64,000 bases of DNA, taken from contig UBNV01000013.1 of NCBI GenBank assembly GCA_900466945.1, positions 186,001 to 250,000 of the forward strand. The letters run 5' to 3'. This DNA comes from Hyphomicrobiales bacterium (GTDB taxonomy: Bacteria; Pseudomonadota; Alphaproteobacteria; Rhizobiales; Rhizobiaceae). A program made the position numbers and the translations under genes. This document shows positions 41,638 through 51,406 of the stretch, piece by piece; position 1 is the stretch's first letter; the number at the start of each line of letters is the position of its first letter. The notes under the pieces are model-generated. The model searched no databases, was not told the origin of the DNA, and was given only the letters and a program-made list of their open reading frames with translations.

Positions 41638-42456
41638 TCAAATATCTAATTCGAATTCCATGATAAATTGATCATAGCCTGGCTCAACATGCGGCGGCGT
41701 CTCGCCCATTACGGTCTCATAGTCGAGCGGCGTATGCATATGCGTCAGCACCGCATGAACAGGCGCGATCCGCTCGATCCATCCCAGCGCCTGTTCAAGC
41801 GACAGGTGGCTCGGATGCGGCCGATACTGCAGCGCGTCAATGTAAAGCAGGTCTAGTCCAGACAGTTTGGCAACCGTCTCCGCGGGGAAGTCAGAGACAT
41901 CGCAGCAGTAGGCAACATTGCCGATCCGAAGACCGATCGACACGATATCACCATGCTCCTGCATGAGCGGCATCATCGTGATCGGACCGCCAGCCCCTTC
42001 AACGATGATCGGCTTATCCATATGCTCGATGACATGCGGTGCCACGATCGGCGGATAGCTGCTGCCGGCAGGCGTCTTCAGGCAATAGCCGAAGCCTTCC
42101 TCGATCCGGGCCATCGTATACGGTTCCGCATAAATCGGGATCCGGTTCTTTTGGGTGATGAAATATCCTCTGAGATCATCGATGCCATGCAGATGGTCGG
42201 CATGCGCATGGCTGTAGACGACGGCATCGAGATGCTCGACCCTTGAACGGACCATCTGTTCACGAAAATCCGGGCCGGTATCGACGACGACGACCGTCTT
42301 GCCGCCATCAGTTGCGATCTGCTCGATCAGGAAGGATGCGCGGGTCCGGCGGTTGCGCGGATTGGCGGGGTCGCAATTGCCCCAGTCGCCATTGATCCGG
42401 GGCACGCCCGGTGACGACGAACAACCGAGCAGCGTGAACCGGCGCGTGACGTTCAT
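41638..42456 (-). CDS. MBL-fold metallohydrolase (PhnP-like)
   Basis: 272 residues of metallo-beta-lactamase fold. The HxHxDH motif is SHAHADHLHGIDDLRG near residue 83, with the downstream metal ligand VAYCCDVSDFP and LTHMHTP near the end. It opens RRFTLLGCSSSPGVPRI, as in the PhnP/phosphoribosyl cyclic phosphodiesterase-like group. No phn genes are nearby, so a role in phosphonate metabolism is not supported. ATG 42456 has AAGGGAG upstream, ten bases after tatD, implying coupling. Confidence 0.83.
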   Translation of the reverse strand: MNVTRRFTLLGCSSSPGVPRINGDWGNCDPANPRNRRTRASFLIEQIATDGGKTVVVVDTGPDFREQMVRSRVEHLDAVVYSHAHADHLHGIDDLRGYFITQKNRIPIYAEPYTMARIEEGFGYCLKTPAGSSYPPIVAPHVIEHMDKPIIVEGAGGPITMMPLMQEHGDIVSIGLRIGNVAYCCDVSDFPAETVAKLSGLDLLYIDALQYRPHPSHLSLEQALGWIERIAPVHAVLTHMHTPLDYETVMGETPPHVEPGYDQFIMEFELDI

Positions 42457-42466
42457 CGAAGCTCCC

Positions 42467-43252
42467 TTAGCTGAGCCGTGGCATCTTGGAGAAGCATCGA
42501 AAGGCATTCTCTGTCGTGATGTCTGCCATCTCGGCGTAGCTCACGCCCTTCACTTCGGCCAGAACCTCCGCCGTGTTCACCACATAGGACGGCTCGTTGC
42601 GTTTGCCACGCCAGCGCTTGGGCGCCAGATACGGCGCGTCGGTCTCGACCAGCAGCCGGTCCATCGGAACGCTCTTGGCGATCTCGCGCAGCTCTTCCGA
42701 TTTCGGAAAGGTCACGATGCCGGAGAAGGAGACGTAGCCGCCGAGTGCCACGCCGGTATCGGCAAGCGCCTGGCCGGAGGAGAAGCAGTGCAGAATAAAG
42801 GGGAAGGCGCCCTTCCCTGTTTCTTCTGTCAGGATTGCAGCCATATCGTCATCCGCGCTGCGGCTATGGATGACGAGCGGAAGCCCCGTTCGCCGCGCCG
42901 CCTCGATGTGGCGGATCAGGCCCGTCTTCTGATCCTCGGGCGTCTGCGTGTCATAGAAATAGTCGAGCCCGGCCTCGCCGATCGCCACGATCTTCTCGTG
43001 GCTTTCCGCTAGCCGCACCAGCTCGTCCGCCGTCACATCCAGCTCGTCGCCGGCATTGTTCGGATGGGTTCCAACTGAGCAGAACACGCTCGGATAGCGC
43101 TCGGTCAGCGCCAGCAATGTCTCGAGCTTGCGGACCCGCGTCGAGATCGTCACCATTTGGCTGACGCCCGCCTGATGAGCCCGCGTGACCAGTTCGTCAC
43201 GCTCTGCGTCGAAATCGGCGAAGTCCAGATGGCAATGGGTATCGATCAGCAT
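42467..43252 (-). CDS. tatD: TatD family hydrolase
   Basis: 261-residue metal-dependent DNase/hydrolase of the amidohydrolase-like TatD family. Motifs: IDTHCHLDF at the N-terminus, VAIGEAGLDYF near residue 90, LVIHSRSAD, and LLVETDAPYLAP near 205. Full length. It lies four bases after metG and ten before the MBL gene, in one minus-strand transcript. This metG-tatD-MBL order is frequent in alphaproteobacteria. Confidence 0.93.
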   Translation of the reverse strand: MLIDTHCHLDFADFDAERDELVTRAHQAGVSQMVTISTRVRKLETLLALTERYPSVFCSVGTHPNNAGDELDVTADELVRLAESHEKIVAIGEAGLDYFYDTQTPEDQKTGLIRHIEAARRTGLPLVIHSRSADDDMAAILTEETGKGAFPFILHCFSSGQALADTGVALGGYVSFSGIVTFPKSEELREIAKSVPMDRLLVETDAPYLAPKRWRGKRNEPSYVVNTAEVLAEVKGVSYAEMADITTENAFRCFSKMPRLS

Positions 43253-43256
43253 CGTC

Positions 43257-44810
43257 TCACGCCTTGCCCGCGTCCGGGGCGACGTAGCGCGGATAGACCG
43301 GCGACGGTGCCGGCAGCTCTGTGCCGGGCGTCAGACGGCCGGCTGTACCCAGCTTGGCAAACACGCGGTCTTCGTTCGCCACAGCCACCAGATCGAGGAT
43401 CTTGGCCGAAGAGGCCGGCATGATCGGCTGGAACAGGATGGCGATCTGGCGCACAACTTCGGCCGTCACATAGAGCACAGTGCCCATGCGCGCCTCGTCG
43501 GTCTTCTTCAGCACCCACGGCGCCTGCGCCGCGAAATAGCGGTCGGCTTCGTTGACGATGTTGATGATGGCGGCCACCGCCTTGTGGATCTGCTGGCGGC
43601 CCATTTCCTCGCGGCAAATCGCAATGGCGTCGTCAGCCACCTTGAGGATCGCCTCGTCTTCAGCCGTCAGCGCGCCGGGTGTCGGCACCCTGCCCTCGCA
43701 GTTCTTGTTGATCATCGAGAGCGAGCGGGACGCCAGATTGCCGATCCCGTTTGCGAGGTCGGCATTGATGCGGGTCGCGATCCCCTCTTCCGAATAGCTG
43801 CCGTCCTGGCCGAAGGACACTTCGCGCAGGAAGAAATAGCGCACCTGATCCAGGCCGAAATGCGCAACGAGATCCACCGGGTCGACGACATTGCCAACCG
43901 ACTTCGACATTTTCTCGCCCTTGTTGAGCAGGAAGCCGTGCGCATAGACGCGCTTAGGCAACGGTAGGCCCGCCGACATGAGGAAGGCTGGCCAGTAGAC
44001 GGCGTGGAAGCGGATGATGTCCTTGCCGATGATATGCACGTCGGCCGGCCAGTATTTCGCAAGTGGACCGTTCTCGTCTTCGACATAGCCGGTTGCGGTG
44101 ATGTAATTGGTCAGCGCGTCGACCCAGACATACATGACATGCTTGTCGTCGCCCGGCACCTTGATGCCCCAGTCGAAGGTCGTGCGCGAGATCGAAAGGT
44201 CCTTGAGGCCCGACTTGACGAAGGAGATCACTTCGTTGCGGCGCTCGTTCGGACCGATGAAATCAGGCTGATCCTCATAAAGCTTCAGAAGCTTGTCTTC
44301 ATAGGCCGAGAGCTTGAAGAAATAGCTTTCCTCTTCCACCCATTCGACCGGCGCACCCTGAGGTCCATAGCGCACGCCATCGGCACGCAGTTCGGTTTCC
44401 TCTTCCTGGAAGTAGGCCTCGTCGCGCACGGAGTACCAGCCGGCATAGCCACCCTTGTAGATGTCGCCGTTCTTCTCCATCCGGCGCCAGACTTCCTGCA
44501 CCGTCTGATGGTGCCGCTGTTCGGTCGTGCGGATGAAATCATCGTTCGATGCATTAAGAAGCTTGCCCATCTCACAGAATTCATTCGAATTACGCTCCGC
44601 GAGCGCCTCGGGCGAAATGCCTTCGGCGCGCGCCGTCTGCTGCATCTTCTGCCCGTGTTCGTCTGTACCCGTCAGGAAGAACACGTCCTTGCCGTCGAGC
44701 CGCTGGAACCGCGCCATGGCGTCGGTCGCGATCAGCTCATAGGCATGGCCGATGTGCGGCTTGCCGTTCGGATAAGAGATGGCAGTGGTGATGTAGAAGG
44801 GATCGCTCAT
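43257..44810 (-). CDS. metG: Methionine--tRNA ligase
   Basis: 517-residue class I synthetase. The signatures are [15 protein letters not shown] (HIGH motif) near residue 8 and EKMSKSVGN (KMSKS) near 310. The usual cysteine zinc-knuckle is not seen in the connective peptide, so it belongs to the shorter, zinc-less group. There is no C-terminal tRNA-binding appendix. ATG 44810 ([10 protein letters not shown]) is chosen over a 12-codon extension. Confidence 0.96.
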   Translation of the reverse strand: MSDPFYITTAISYPNGKPHIGHAYELIATDAMARFQRLDGKDVFFLTGTDEHGQKMQQTARAEGISPEALAERNSNEFCEMGKLLNASNDDFIRTTEQRHHQTVQEVWRRMEKNGDIYKGGYAGWYSVRDEAYFQEEETELRADGVRYGPQGAPVEWVEEESYFFKLSAYEDKLLKLYEDQPDFIGPNERRNEVISFVKSGLKDLSISRTTFDWGIKVPGDDKHVMYVWVDALTNYITATGYVEDENGPLAKYWPADVHIIGKDIIRFHAVYWPAFLMSAGLPLPKRVYAHGFLLNKGEKMSKSVGNVVDPVDLVAHFGLDQVRYFFLREVSFGQDGSYSEEGIATRINADLANGIGNLASRSLSMINKNCEGRVPTPGALTAEDEAILKVADDAIAICREEMGRQQIHKAVAAIINIVNEADRYFAAQAPWVLKKTDEARMGTVLYVTAEVVRQIAILFQPIMPASSAKILDLVAVANEDRVFAKLGTAGRLTPGTELPAPSPVYPRYVAPDAGKA

Positions 44811-44984
44811 GGCTTCTTGTTGTCTTTTCGTCGGTTGCGATGTCACGGGCCGGACGATGGCGGCGCATAAAGGCCGGCCATGAACGGCAAAAACAATTGG
44901 GGTCGAACGCTCTTAAAGCATTCCGTAGCCTTTAGGAACATCCGTTTTGCTGCAGCGCCACGAAGAGACCAGTTCGCATACGGA

Positions 44985-46010
44985 TCAGCGTACGATCGCC
45001 GCCAGCACGTCGAGGATCGTCTGCTTGCGATCAAGGTTATACGCCGAGGCCACACCCAGCTGCTGGTTGATGACGGAGGAAAGCCGGGCGTAGTGCTCGG
45101 CGGCGCCGAGATCGCCCGCCATCGCAAGCGTTCGCGCCGTCTCCGCCAGGTGGTCGCCCAGATGTTCGGTGAAGAAACCGAAGGCGACTTCGCTGTCCTT
45201 GCCCGACAATGCATCGGCGATCTTGAACATCATTCGCCTTTGCGCAGGTCCCGAGGCGGCAAGCATCTGCTCGAAGGCTTCCAGAATATCGGCCCCACCA
45301 TAATTCACCAGCTTCAGCGCCCGCGCCACGCTGCCCTTGGCAAGCGAGAGAACCGTCTCCCGCTTCTCCGCAGGAATCGAGAGCCCGAGCTGCCCCAGCG
45401 CCTGATCCATCGCCGGCGGTGACAATTCCTGCAGCTTCAGCGGCAGGCAGCGCGACCGGATGGTCGGCAAGAGCTTCCCGGGCGCATGGGAGAGCACCAG
45501 GAACATCGCCCGCTTCGGCGGCTCCTCGAGGATCTTCAGAATGGCGTTGGCCGCGTTGCGGTTCAGATCGTCGGCCGGATCGATGATCACGATGCGCCAA
45601 TTGCCCGTGCCCGATGTTTGGCTGAAGAAATGGCCTGCCTTGCGCACTTCATCGACAGTGATCGCCGTCCGCACACGCCCGGTCTTCTCGTCCACCGGAC
45701 GCGCCAGATGCAGGAGATTGTGGCTGGCACCAGACGCGAGCTGCCGGGTGACAGGATGTTGCGGATCCGGATCGGCAATCACCTCCGGCGCGGTCGCCGG
45801 CTCCGGATGGCGCAGAATGTGGTTGGCGAAGCGAAAGGCGAGCGTGGCTTTCCCGATCCCCTCGGGCCCCTCGATCAGGACCGCATGGTGCCCCTTGCCC
45901 GACCGGTAGCTTCGCGCCAGAAACTCTTCCGCGTCTTCGTGACCGAAAAGCCTGACATTGCTGACCGGTGCGATCGCCCCGTCGAGAAGCCCTGCCCTCT
46001 CGTCGCTCAT
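44985..46010 (-). CDS. holB: DNA polymerase III subunit delta'
   Basis: 341-residue clamp-loader subunit. A Walker A loop, [12 protein letters not shown], is seen near residue 43, with [25 protein letters not shown] near 145 as the conserved sensor region and LPTIRSRC further on. The ATG at 46010 overlaps the tmk stop codon as ATGA, so translation is coupled to tmk. The longer open frame upstream lies inside tmk and is not used. Confidence 0.94.
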   Translation of the reverse strand: MSDERAGLLDGAIAPVSNVRLFGHEDAEEFLARSYRSGKGHHAVLIEGPEGIGKATLAFRFANHILRHPEPATAPEVIADPDPQHPVTRQLASGASHNLLHLARPVDEKTGRVRTAITVDEVRKAGHFFSQTSGTGNWRIVIIDPADDLNRNAANAILKILEEPPKRAMFLVLSHAPGKLLPTIRSRCLPLKLQELSPPAMDQALGQLGLSIPAEKRETVLSLAKGSVARALKLVNYGGADILEAFEQMLAASGPAQRRMMFKIADALSGKDSEVAFGFFTEHLGDHLAETARTLAMAGDLGAAEHYARLSSVINQQLGVASAYNLDRKQTILDVLAAIVR

Positions 46011-46696
46011 GACCGCGCCGCCTGCCCGCTGTCGCCGGAGGCTCGCCCGGCCATCACCCGCGTGACTTCCGACAGGATGTCGCGCGCGATGTCCTCCACA
46101 TCGAGCGAGCCATCCACCACGCGGCAACGCTCCGGCTCGCGCGCGGCAATGTCGAGAAAACCCTGGCGACGCTTTTCGTGGATTTCGAGCTTTTCCTTCT
46201 CGAAGCGGTCGGGACTTGCCCCCTCCGCCGATGCCCCCGCCCTCCGGCGCGCCCGCTGCAGGCCCTCGTCCGCCGCAAGGTCCAGCACCAGCGTCACATC
46301 AGGCATGGTGGACCCGATCGACACGCGCTCCAGCGCCGCCATCAACGGCGGTTCGATATTGCCGGTCACACCCTGATAGACGCGGGACGAGTCGACGAAG
46401 CGGTCGCAGAGCACGATCTCCCCCCGCGCAAGCGCCGGCCGGATCACACAGTCCAGATGATCGGCCCGGGCCGCCGCGAAGAGCAGAGCCTCCATGCGCA
46501 CGCCGAAAGGTTCGGCCGCACCCGAAAGCAGCACGTGGCGCAAGGCTTCGGCCCCGGCAGAGCCACCCGGCTCGCGCGTCGTCACGACCGTGTGGCCGTC
46601 CGCGCGCAAGGCTTCCGTAAGCAGGCGGATCTGGGTCGATTTCCCGGCCCCCTCGCCTCCCTCGAAAGTCACGAACAATCCGCGCGCCGTCGTCAA
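46007..46696 (-). CDS. tmk: Thymidylate kinase
   Basis: 229-residue P-loop kinase converting dTMP to dTDP. Walker [12 protein letters not shown] is at residues 10-20, [13 protein letters not shown] near 40 and [13 protein letters not shown] near 98. The lid region carries [13 protein letters not shown]. The start is TTG 46696, directly before the conserved N-terminus, since no ATG or GTG fits. It overlaps holB by four bases. Confidence 0.94.
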   Translation of the reverse strand: MTTARGLFVTFEGGEGAGKSTQIRLLTEALRADGHTVVTTREPGGSAGAEALRHVLLSGAAEPFGVRMEALLFAAARADHLDCVIRPALARGEIVLCDRFVDSSRVYQGVTGNIEPPLMAALERVSIGSTMPDVTLVLDLAADEGLQRARRRAGASAEGASPDRFEKEKLEIHEKRRQGFLDIAAREPERCRVVDGSLDVEDIARDILSEVTRVMAGRASGDSGQAARS

Positions 46697-46816
46697 TGCC
46701 TTGCCTACTTCCCGCCTGCGGCCTTACCGATTTCGCCCTTCTGGGCCAGCCTACGGCTCTAAACGAAGATGGTGCCTTGCGAAACCGCGAAGACGCGTCA
46801 AGGCCCAAGTTTTCCG

Positions 46817-47989
46817 TCAGAGCCAGAAGAACAGGAGCTCGATCACCGCATCCCAGGCTCGCTGACGCAGCGTCCCCACCTCGACGGCTTGAGCGCTCTT
46901 GAGCGGCACACTGACTAGCGGACGGTCACCTGACAGGATATTGAGTGTTGCCACCTCGAGGTCGGCCACGACCGGTGGATTGAGCGGCCAGCGATAGACG
47001 ATCCGCGCCTGCAGCCGCTCCGGATTGTTGATCGGCACATAGACCTCGACCGGCTTATCCGCCACCAGCGGCACCTTGGACTGCGCGCCGCCATAGACGC
47101 TTGCCTCACCGATCACCTCGCCCGACTGGAACAGTGTGCGCATCTCGAAACTGTCGAAACCCCAGTTGAGCAGTCTCGACGCTTCCTCTGTGCGCTCCTT
47201 GTCGGTCGCCGCTCCGCCGAGACCCAGGAACAACCGCCGTCCGTCCCGCTCCATCGAGGCGACGAGTGCAAAGCCGCTGCCCTCGGCAAAGCCCGTCCCG
47301 AGCCCGTCCGCCCCGAAGGTCAGAAGCGGATTGCGATTGCGCTGCAGGATCTTGTTCCACTCGAATTCAGGCAGGCTGAAGGTCCGGTAGAGTTCCGGAT
47401 AGGTCTCGACAAGATGCCGAGACAGCTTCACGAGGTCGAGAAGTGTCGAGCGATTGTCCGGATGCGGCAAACCTGTCGCATTGCCGAAGCGGCTGTCCGT
47501 CAGCCCGAGCTCGGCGGCCCGCGCATTCATCCGCTCGACGAATTTCGCTTCGGAACCTTCCATACCCTCCGCAATGATCAGGCAGCCGTCATTGGCCGTC
47601 TGCACCGCGATCCCCTTGATCAGATCACCCACCGGTACTTGGCTCTTCACCGCGGCAAACATGGTGGACGTCCGGGACGGCGCGCCGCCCGTGCGCCAGG
47701 CATATTCCGACACCGGATAGATCGTATCCGGCCGGATCTCGCCCTTTGTCAGGGCATCGAACACCACTTCCAAGGTCATCAACTTGGCAAGCGACGCCGG
47801 CGCAAAACTCTGGCGTTCGTTCTTGGCGAGCAGCACGGTGCCGGTCGATGCCTCGACCAGATAGACCTGCCCCGCCTTGGTCTCGATCAACTGCGGAGCG
47901 GGAACCGCCTGCGCCAGTGCGCCGGGTATGCCCGGACCGGTCGAGACAAGTGCTGCAAGCAGCAGAAGGAGGGGGAAGAAACGACGCAT
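46817..47989 (-). CDS. D-alanyl-D-alanine carboxypeptidase-like protein (penicillin-binding, S11)
   Basis: 390 residues with a signal peptide (about 1-27), a serine peptidase S11 domain and a C-terminal PBP5-like domain ending in a hydrophobic anchor (ELLFFWL). The catalytic SxxK is intact as Ser66-Leu-Ala-Lys69. Other motifs differ: SxN is Thr131-Ala-Asn133, and KTG reads Leu230-Gly231-Thr232-Gly233, with Gly in place of Lys. It may still bind substrate but work differently from standard DacA/DacC. ATG 47989 directly precedes the signal peptide. The neighbour rlpA supports a cell-wall role. Confidence 0.87.
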   Translation of the reverse strand: MRRFFPLLLLLAALVSTGPGIPGALAQAVPAPQLIETKAGQVYLVEASTGTVLLAKNERQSFAPASLAKLMTLEVVFDALTKGEIRPDTIYPVSEYAWRTGGAPSRTSTMFAAVKSQVPVGDLIKGIAVQTANDGCLIIAEGMEGSEAKFVERMNARAAELGLTDSRFGNATGLPHPDNRSTLLDLVKLSRHLVETYPELYRTFSLPEFEWNKILQRNRNPLLTFGADGLGTGFAEGSGFALVASMERDGRRLFLGLGGAATDKERTEEASRLLNWGFDSFEMRTLFQSGEVIGEASVYGGAQSKVPLVADKPVEVYVPINNPERLQARIVYRWPLNPPVVADLEVATLNILSGDRPLVSVPLKSAQAVEVGTLRQRAWDAVIELLFFWL

Positions 47990-48044
47990 GATCACACTTC
48001 GGCTACGGGGCTGAGGCCCACTCTCGGCCGCGGCCGCAGCGACG

Positions 48045-49100
48045 TCACCGCCCCTTGGAGAGCTTGATGCCGCCCTTTGCGACCGAGGAGAGAATCGAGC
48101 GCTCGGTGAGGCCGTCATTGCGCACGAGAATGGCGTCGAAGGCAAGCGCGCCGGCGGCTGGCTGCTCGTCGACATAGGCAGCGGCATAGCCGGAACCGTC
48201 ATAGCCGTCGATATGATGCGGCCGCGGCATCGGCGTCGGACCGTAGTCCGGAAGTGCTGCAAAGCTTTCGCCAGAAACCACGCCGGCGCCCGCACTACCC
48301 TGCATCAGAAGCTGCGCATCGAGCGTCTGCGGAGCTGACCCCCCGCTTGGCGTCGAGCCGGCGAGAGCCGTCTGGTAGGTGGTCGTAACAGGGGGCTGAT
48401 ACTCCGGCACCGTTGCTTCGTTCGAAGCCACCATCACGCCGGAAGCGATCTGCCCGCCGGGATCGATAACCGGGCCGCGCTGACCCTTCTTGATATACGA
48501 GGCCATGAGATAGGGCATGTCGTGCCCGTCCATGCGTGCCGGACCGATATACTGCACCCGCACTTCACCCGTGCCGCTATGCTTCATGTCCAGCATATCG
48601 GCCGTCTTGCGCGAGAGATCGATGATCCGGCCCTTGTGGAACGGACCGCGGTCATTGATGCGCACGACGACGGAACTGCCGGTGTTCAGATTGGTAACCC
48701 GCGCATAGCTCGGTAGAGGCAGGGTCGGATGGGCGGCCGACAGGTGTTCCTTGTCGTAGAGCTCGCCATTCGCCGTCATCCGCCCATGGAAGGCATCGCC
48801 ATACCAGGAGGCGACGCCGACCTTGTCATAGCCGGGGTTTTCCTTCGGCACGAAGGTCTTGCCCTTCACAACATAGGGCTTGCCGACCATGTAGCGCCCG
48901 CCGCCCTTGGGCACCGGTCCACTCGCCACCAACCGAGGGCTCGCTTTCACACCATAGATCGATTCGGCGAAATACTCCTTCGATCGTTTCGGCTTCTCGG
49001 CCGTCTTGGTCGTCGAACAGGACGCTGTGAATGCACACAGCAGAACCAGCCCGAACCACTTCCCCGAATTGGCCAGGCGGCCGCGCATCGAAAATTGCAT
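48045..49100 (-). CDS. rlpA: RlpA family septal-ring lipoprotein
   Basis: About 351 residues. The signal ends at a lipobox-like FTASC, so it is probably a lipoprotein. The double-psi beta-barrel follows: VGVASWYGDAFHGRMTANGE (near residue 95) and VVRINDRGPFHKGRIIDLS (near 145), the region of the catalytic Asp in lytic transglycosylase RlpA. The C-terminal third is low in complexity with no clear SPOR domain. ATG 49100 is preferred over GTG 49109. First gene of the run rlpA-carboxypeptidase-tmk-holB-metG-tatD-MBL. Confidence 0.88.
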   Translation of the reverse strand: MQFSMRGRLANSGKWFGLVLLCAFTASCSTTKTAEKPKRSKEYFAESIYGVKASPRLVASGPVPKGGGRYMVGKPYVVKGKTFVPKENPGYDKVGVASWYGDAFHGRMTANGELYDKEHLSAAHPTLPLPSYARVTNLNTGSSVVVRINDRGPFHKGRIIDLSRKTADMLDMKHSGTGEVRVQYIGPARMDGHDMPYLMASYIKKGQRGPVIDPGGQIASGVMVASNEATVPEYQPPVTTTYQTALAGSTPSGGSAPQTLDAQLLMQGSAGAGVVSGESFAALPDYGPTPMPRPHHIDGYDGSGYAAAYVDEQPAAGALAFDAILVRNDGLTERSILSSVAKGGIKLSKGR

Positions 49101-49347
49101 CTGTCCCACTTCAGATCAGCGGGGCATGCTGACATCGCGCCCCATCTGCGAGGCCCCCATGCCCCGCTCACTTGCGCGCAATAAAGCCTGTGCAAAAATG
49201 GCCAAAATGGGAAAAGTCACAATTTGAACGATCCGAGGCGTCGCCCATCTGATTTCATGGTTAGCGCAGGGTTAATCCGCCGTAAAAACTGAACGGCTCC
49301 ATCCGGCATGGAAACCGAGACCATGGGACCAAAATCCATCCTGCAAG

Positions 49348-49376
49348 TTGACACAATCACCCTTGCCAAGTCTGAT
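49348..49376 (+). promoter_or_regulatory. Sigma-70-type promoter of tRNA-Ser
   Basis: A perfect -35 TTGACA (49348-49353), a 17-base spacer and a -10 TCTGAT (49371-49376). Transcription would begin near 49383, about 20 bases before the tRNA. The rest of the 301-base gap 49101-49401 holds no gene I can support. Confidence 0.65.
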
Positions 49377-49401
49377 CGCTTTGCGCATAACGCACCCGTC
49401 C

Positions 49402-49491
49402 GGAAGAGTGTCCGAGTGGTTTAAGGAACCGGTCTTGAAAACCGGCGTGCGGGAGACCGTACCGTGGGTTCGAATCCCACCTCTTCCGCCA
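49402..49491 (+). tRNA. tRNA-Ser (anticodon UGA)
   Basis: 90-base cloverleaf. Acceptor strand GGAAGAG pairs with CTCTTCC, discriminator G and an encoded CCA at 49489-49491. The anticodon stem is ACCGG/CCGGC-like with loop CTTGAAA, giving anticodon TGA. A long variable arm (GCGGGAGACCGTACC region) identifies the serine class; the T arm is GTGGG-TTCGAAT-CCCAC. It decodes UCN serine codons, chiefly UCA. Confidence 0.96.
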
Positions 49492-49532
49492 CTGGCCTCT
49501 GTGTCCCCACCGACAACAGGAGAGGAACTCCA

Positions 49533-49958
49533 GTGACAGCTGCCGAAACAAGCCTGAAGATCATTCGTGCCGAGACCGGCTCTGCCTCAGCGCCTCAGGA
49601 ATATTTCACCGGTCACGTCCAGATGTGGGGCCGTTACCAGGGCGAAGCTCCGGCGCGAATTGGCGGCGTCACCGTATCCTTCGCAGCCGGCGCTCGGACG
49701 GCCTGGCATACGCATCCGCTCGGACAGACCCTGTTCATCGCCAGCGGTCGCGGCTGGGTCCAGCAGGAAGGCGAGCCAGTCCAGGAAGTCGGTCCTGGCG
49801 ATGTGGTCTGGATCCCGCCCCTGATCCGCCATTGGCACGGCGCTGTGGCTAGTGAGCCGATGACGCATTTCGCGGTCGCGGAGGCTCTGGACGGCAGTTC
49901 GGTCACCTGGATGGAAAAGGTCTCCGACGAGGATTACCGCATGGGCCTTCAAACGTAG
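49533..49958 (+). CDS. Cupin domain-containing protein
   Basis: 141-residue single-domain cupin, resembling the (R)-mandelonitrile-lyase-like/carboxymuconolactone-associated group. Cupin motif 1 is visible as AWHTHPLGQTLFIASG (near residue 55) and motif 2 as GDVVWIPPLIRHWHGA (near 90), supplying His ligands for a metal. The start is GTG 49533, since AGGAGAGGA lies upstream; the frame further upstream runs into the tRNA. The substrate is unknown. Confidence 0.85.
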   Translation: MTAAETSLKIIRAETGSASAPQEYFTGHVQMWGRYQGEAPARIGGVTVSFAAGARTAWHTHPLGQTLFIASGRGWVQQEGEPVQEVGPGDVVWIPPLIRHWHGAVASEPMTHFAVAEALDGSSVTWMEKVSDEDYRMGLQT

Positions 49959-50058
49959 AAAAGAGACTGCGCGCGGAGCCCTGTCGCCAGCTCGGGGCGG
50001 CAGTACCGCGTTGGAGACCAGCGGTCGCTTTCCCGACAGCCTTCATTTTGCCCGCTTC

Positions 50059-50073
50059 TTAAGGGCTTGTTAA
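50059..50073 (+). promoter_or_regulatory. Candidate CtrA-type site (TTAA-N7-TTAA)
   Basis: TTAA at 50059-50062 and 50070-50073, separated by exactly seven bases, matching the CtrA core. It lies 26 bases before the ATG of the membrane protein at 50099. The motif is short and could arise by chance. Confidence 0.4.
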
Positions 50074-50098
50074 GAATTCATTCCTGTCGGAGGTCTCT

Positions 50099-51406
50099 AT
50101 GGCGCTTGGCGCATCGCATCGCTTGCAGGACGGCGTCCTCGCCGTCGAAACCATGACGCGCTTCGCGCTTGCTGTCCTGGCCCTCGCCTCTGGCGTCTAC
50201 ACCTATCTCGGCGTTCGTAGCCTCTTGGACGGCTCACCGACCGCGGTCTTCTTCGCCGCCATCATCTATGCGGCCTCGGTCTCGGTGGCGATCTATGCCT
50301 TCTGGTCCTACATGGCCCGCTTTTATCCGCATGTCACGGGTGCTGCGGCGCGCGGAGCCATGATCGGCGTTATGGCGCTCGGCTGCGCCATGATCATCGC
50401 CATGTCCAGCTGGCTCAATGCGGCCGCACTTGCCGGGTCCGCGGCGCTCGAACAGCATCTGGCCGAGACCGTGCAGGATTACACGGCCGACCTCGACCAG
50501 GCCCATCAGAACGCGCTCGCGGCCCAAAGCCTGCTTCCCGACATCCAGCGGACATCGGAACGCTTTTCGAGGCTGGCCGAGGACGAGCGCCAGAACGGAG
50601 CCCTGACGGGCACCACGGGTTCCGGTAGCGTTGTCCAGCTTCTGTCGCAGATGTCCTCGCAGCTCAACGAACTTGAGACCGGCATCACCGCTTCTCGTGA
50701 ACGGGTCACGACACTCTTCGACCAGGGGCGGGCCCATCTGGCGACCATGCGCACTCTGGTCTCGGCGCCAGGCGCCGTGGCACCCCGCAGCGACGAATTC
50801 TCGGCAGAGGTCGTGGCGCTGTCAGGCGTCATCACTTCGCTGGAGCAGACCTCGATCGCGCCCTCGGTCAAGCGCGCGGCCGAAGATCTGTCGCTCGGCT
50901 TCATCGCGCCGGTGGCCGACGGCCAGGCGGCCGATCTCGCCGACCGCCAGGACCAGGTGATGCAGACGATCCGCGCTTCGGTCTCCGCCCAGTCGCAGGT
51001 TCTGTCCCAGGCCGCCGACGATATCCTTGCCCGCGAGCCGGTGGCGGAGCGCCGCTTCGTGCCCCTGTCATCGGCGGAAGCCGTCCTGCGCTATGCCGCC
51101 GATTTCATCCCGGCCTGGGCCGGCGCGATCTCCATCGACCTGCTTCCCGCCGTTCTCGTCTTCATCCTGACGGTCGTTCACGGAGCAATTCGGCGGCAGG
51201 AGGAGCGCCTGCCGTTTGCACAGCGGATCACCGCAGCCGAACTTCTGGAGGCACTCGAGGTGCAGCGTGCGCTCGGCCGTCAGGGCATCGACGTGGAACA
51301 GGCCTTGCGGACAGCGGAAACGGAAGACGAGCGGGAACGTGCGGAGTCCAACATCACGAGCCTCGACATGGCGGCGAAGGCGCCGCGAAAGGGGCCGCCG
51401 GCGTGA
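50099..51406 (+). CDS. Conserved membrane protein with periplasmic or cytoplasmic coiled coil
   Basis: 435 residues, family not recognised. Three hydrophobic segments occupy the first 120 residues (ALAVLALASGVYTYLG, FFAAIIYAASVSVAIYAF, MIGVMALGCAMIIAMSS) and one lies near 350 (AWAGAISIDLLPAVLVFILT). The 230 residues between them are rich in Gln, Ala, Leu and Glu and likely form a long coiled coil. A GGAGG site precedes the ATG. Its stop overlaps the GTG of the next gene, so the pair is translationally coupled. Confidence 0.75.
   Translation: MALGASHRLQDGVLAVETMTRFALAVLALASGVYTYLGVRSLLDGSPTAVFFAAIIYAASVSVAIYAFWSYMARFYPHVTGAAARGAMIGVMALGCAMIIAMSSWLNAAALAGSAALEQHLAETVQDYTADLDQAHQNALAAQSLLPDIQRTSERFSRLAEDERQNGALTGTTGSGSVVQLLSQMSSQLNELETGITASRERVTTLFDQGRAHLATMRTLVSAPGAVAPRSDEFSAEVVALSGVITSLEQTSIAPSVKRAAEDLSLGFIAPVADGQAADLADRQDQVMQTIRASVSAQSQVLSQAADDILAREPVAERRFVPLSSAEAVLRYAADFIPAWAGAISIDLLPAVLVFILTVVHGAIRRQEERLPFAQRITAAELLEALEVQRALGRQGIDVEQALRTAETEDERERAESNITSLDMAAKAPRKGPPA

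Noticed and set aside
49261..49275. TTAG-N7-TTAA as a CtrA site for rlpA
   Set aside because: One half-site is imperfect, and it lies about 160 bases from the gene with no supporting promoter; too weak to call.
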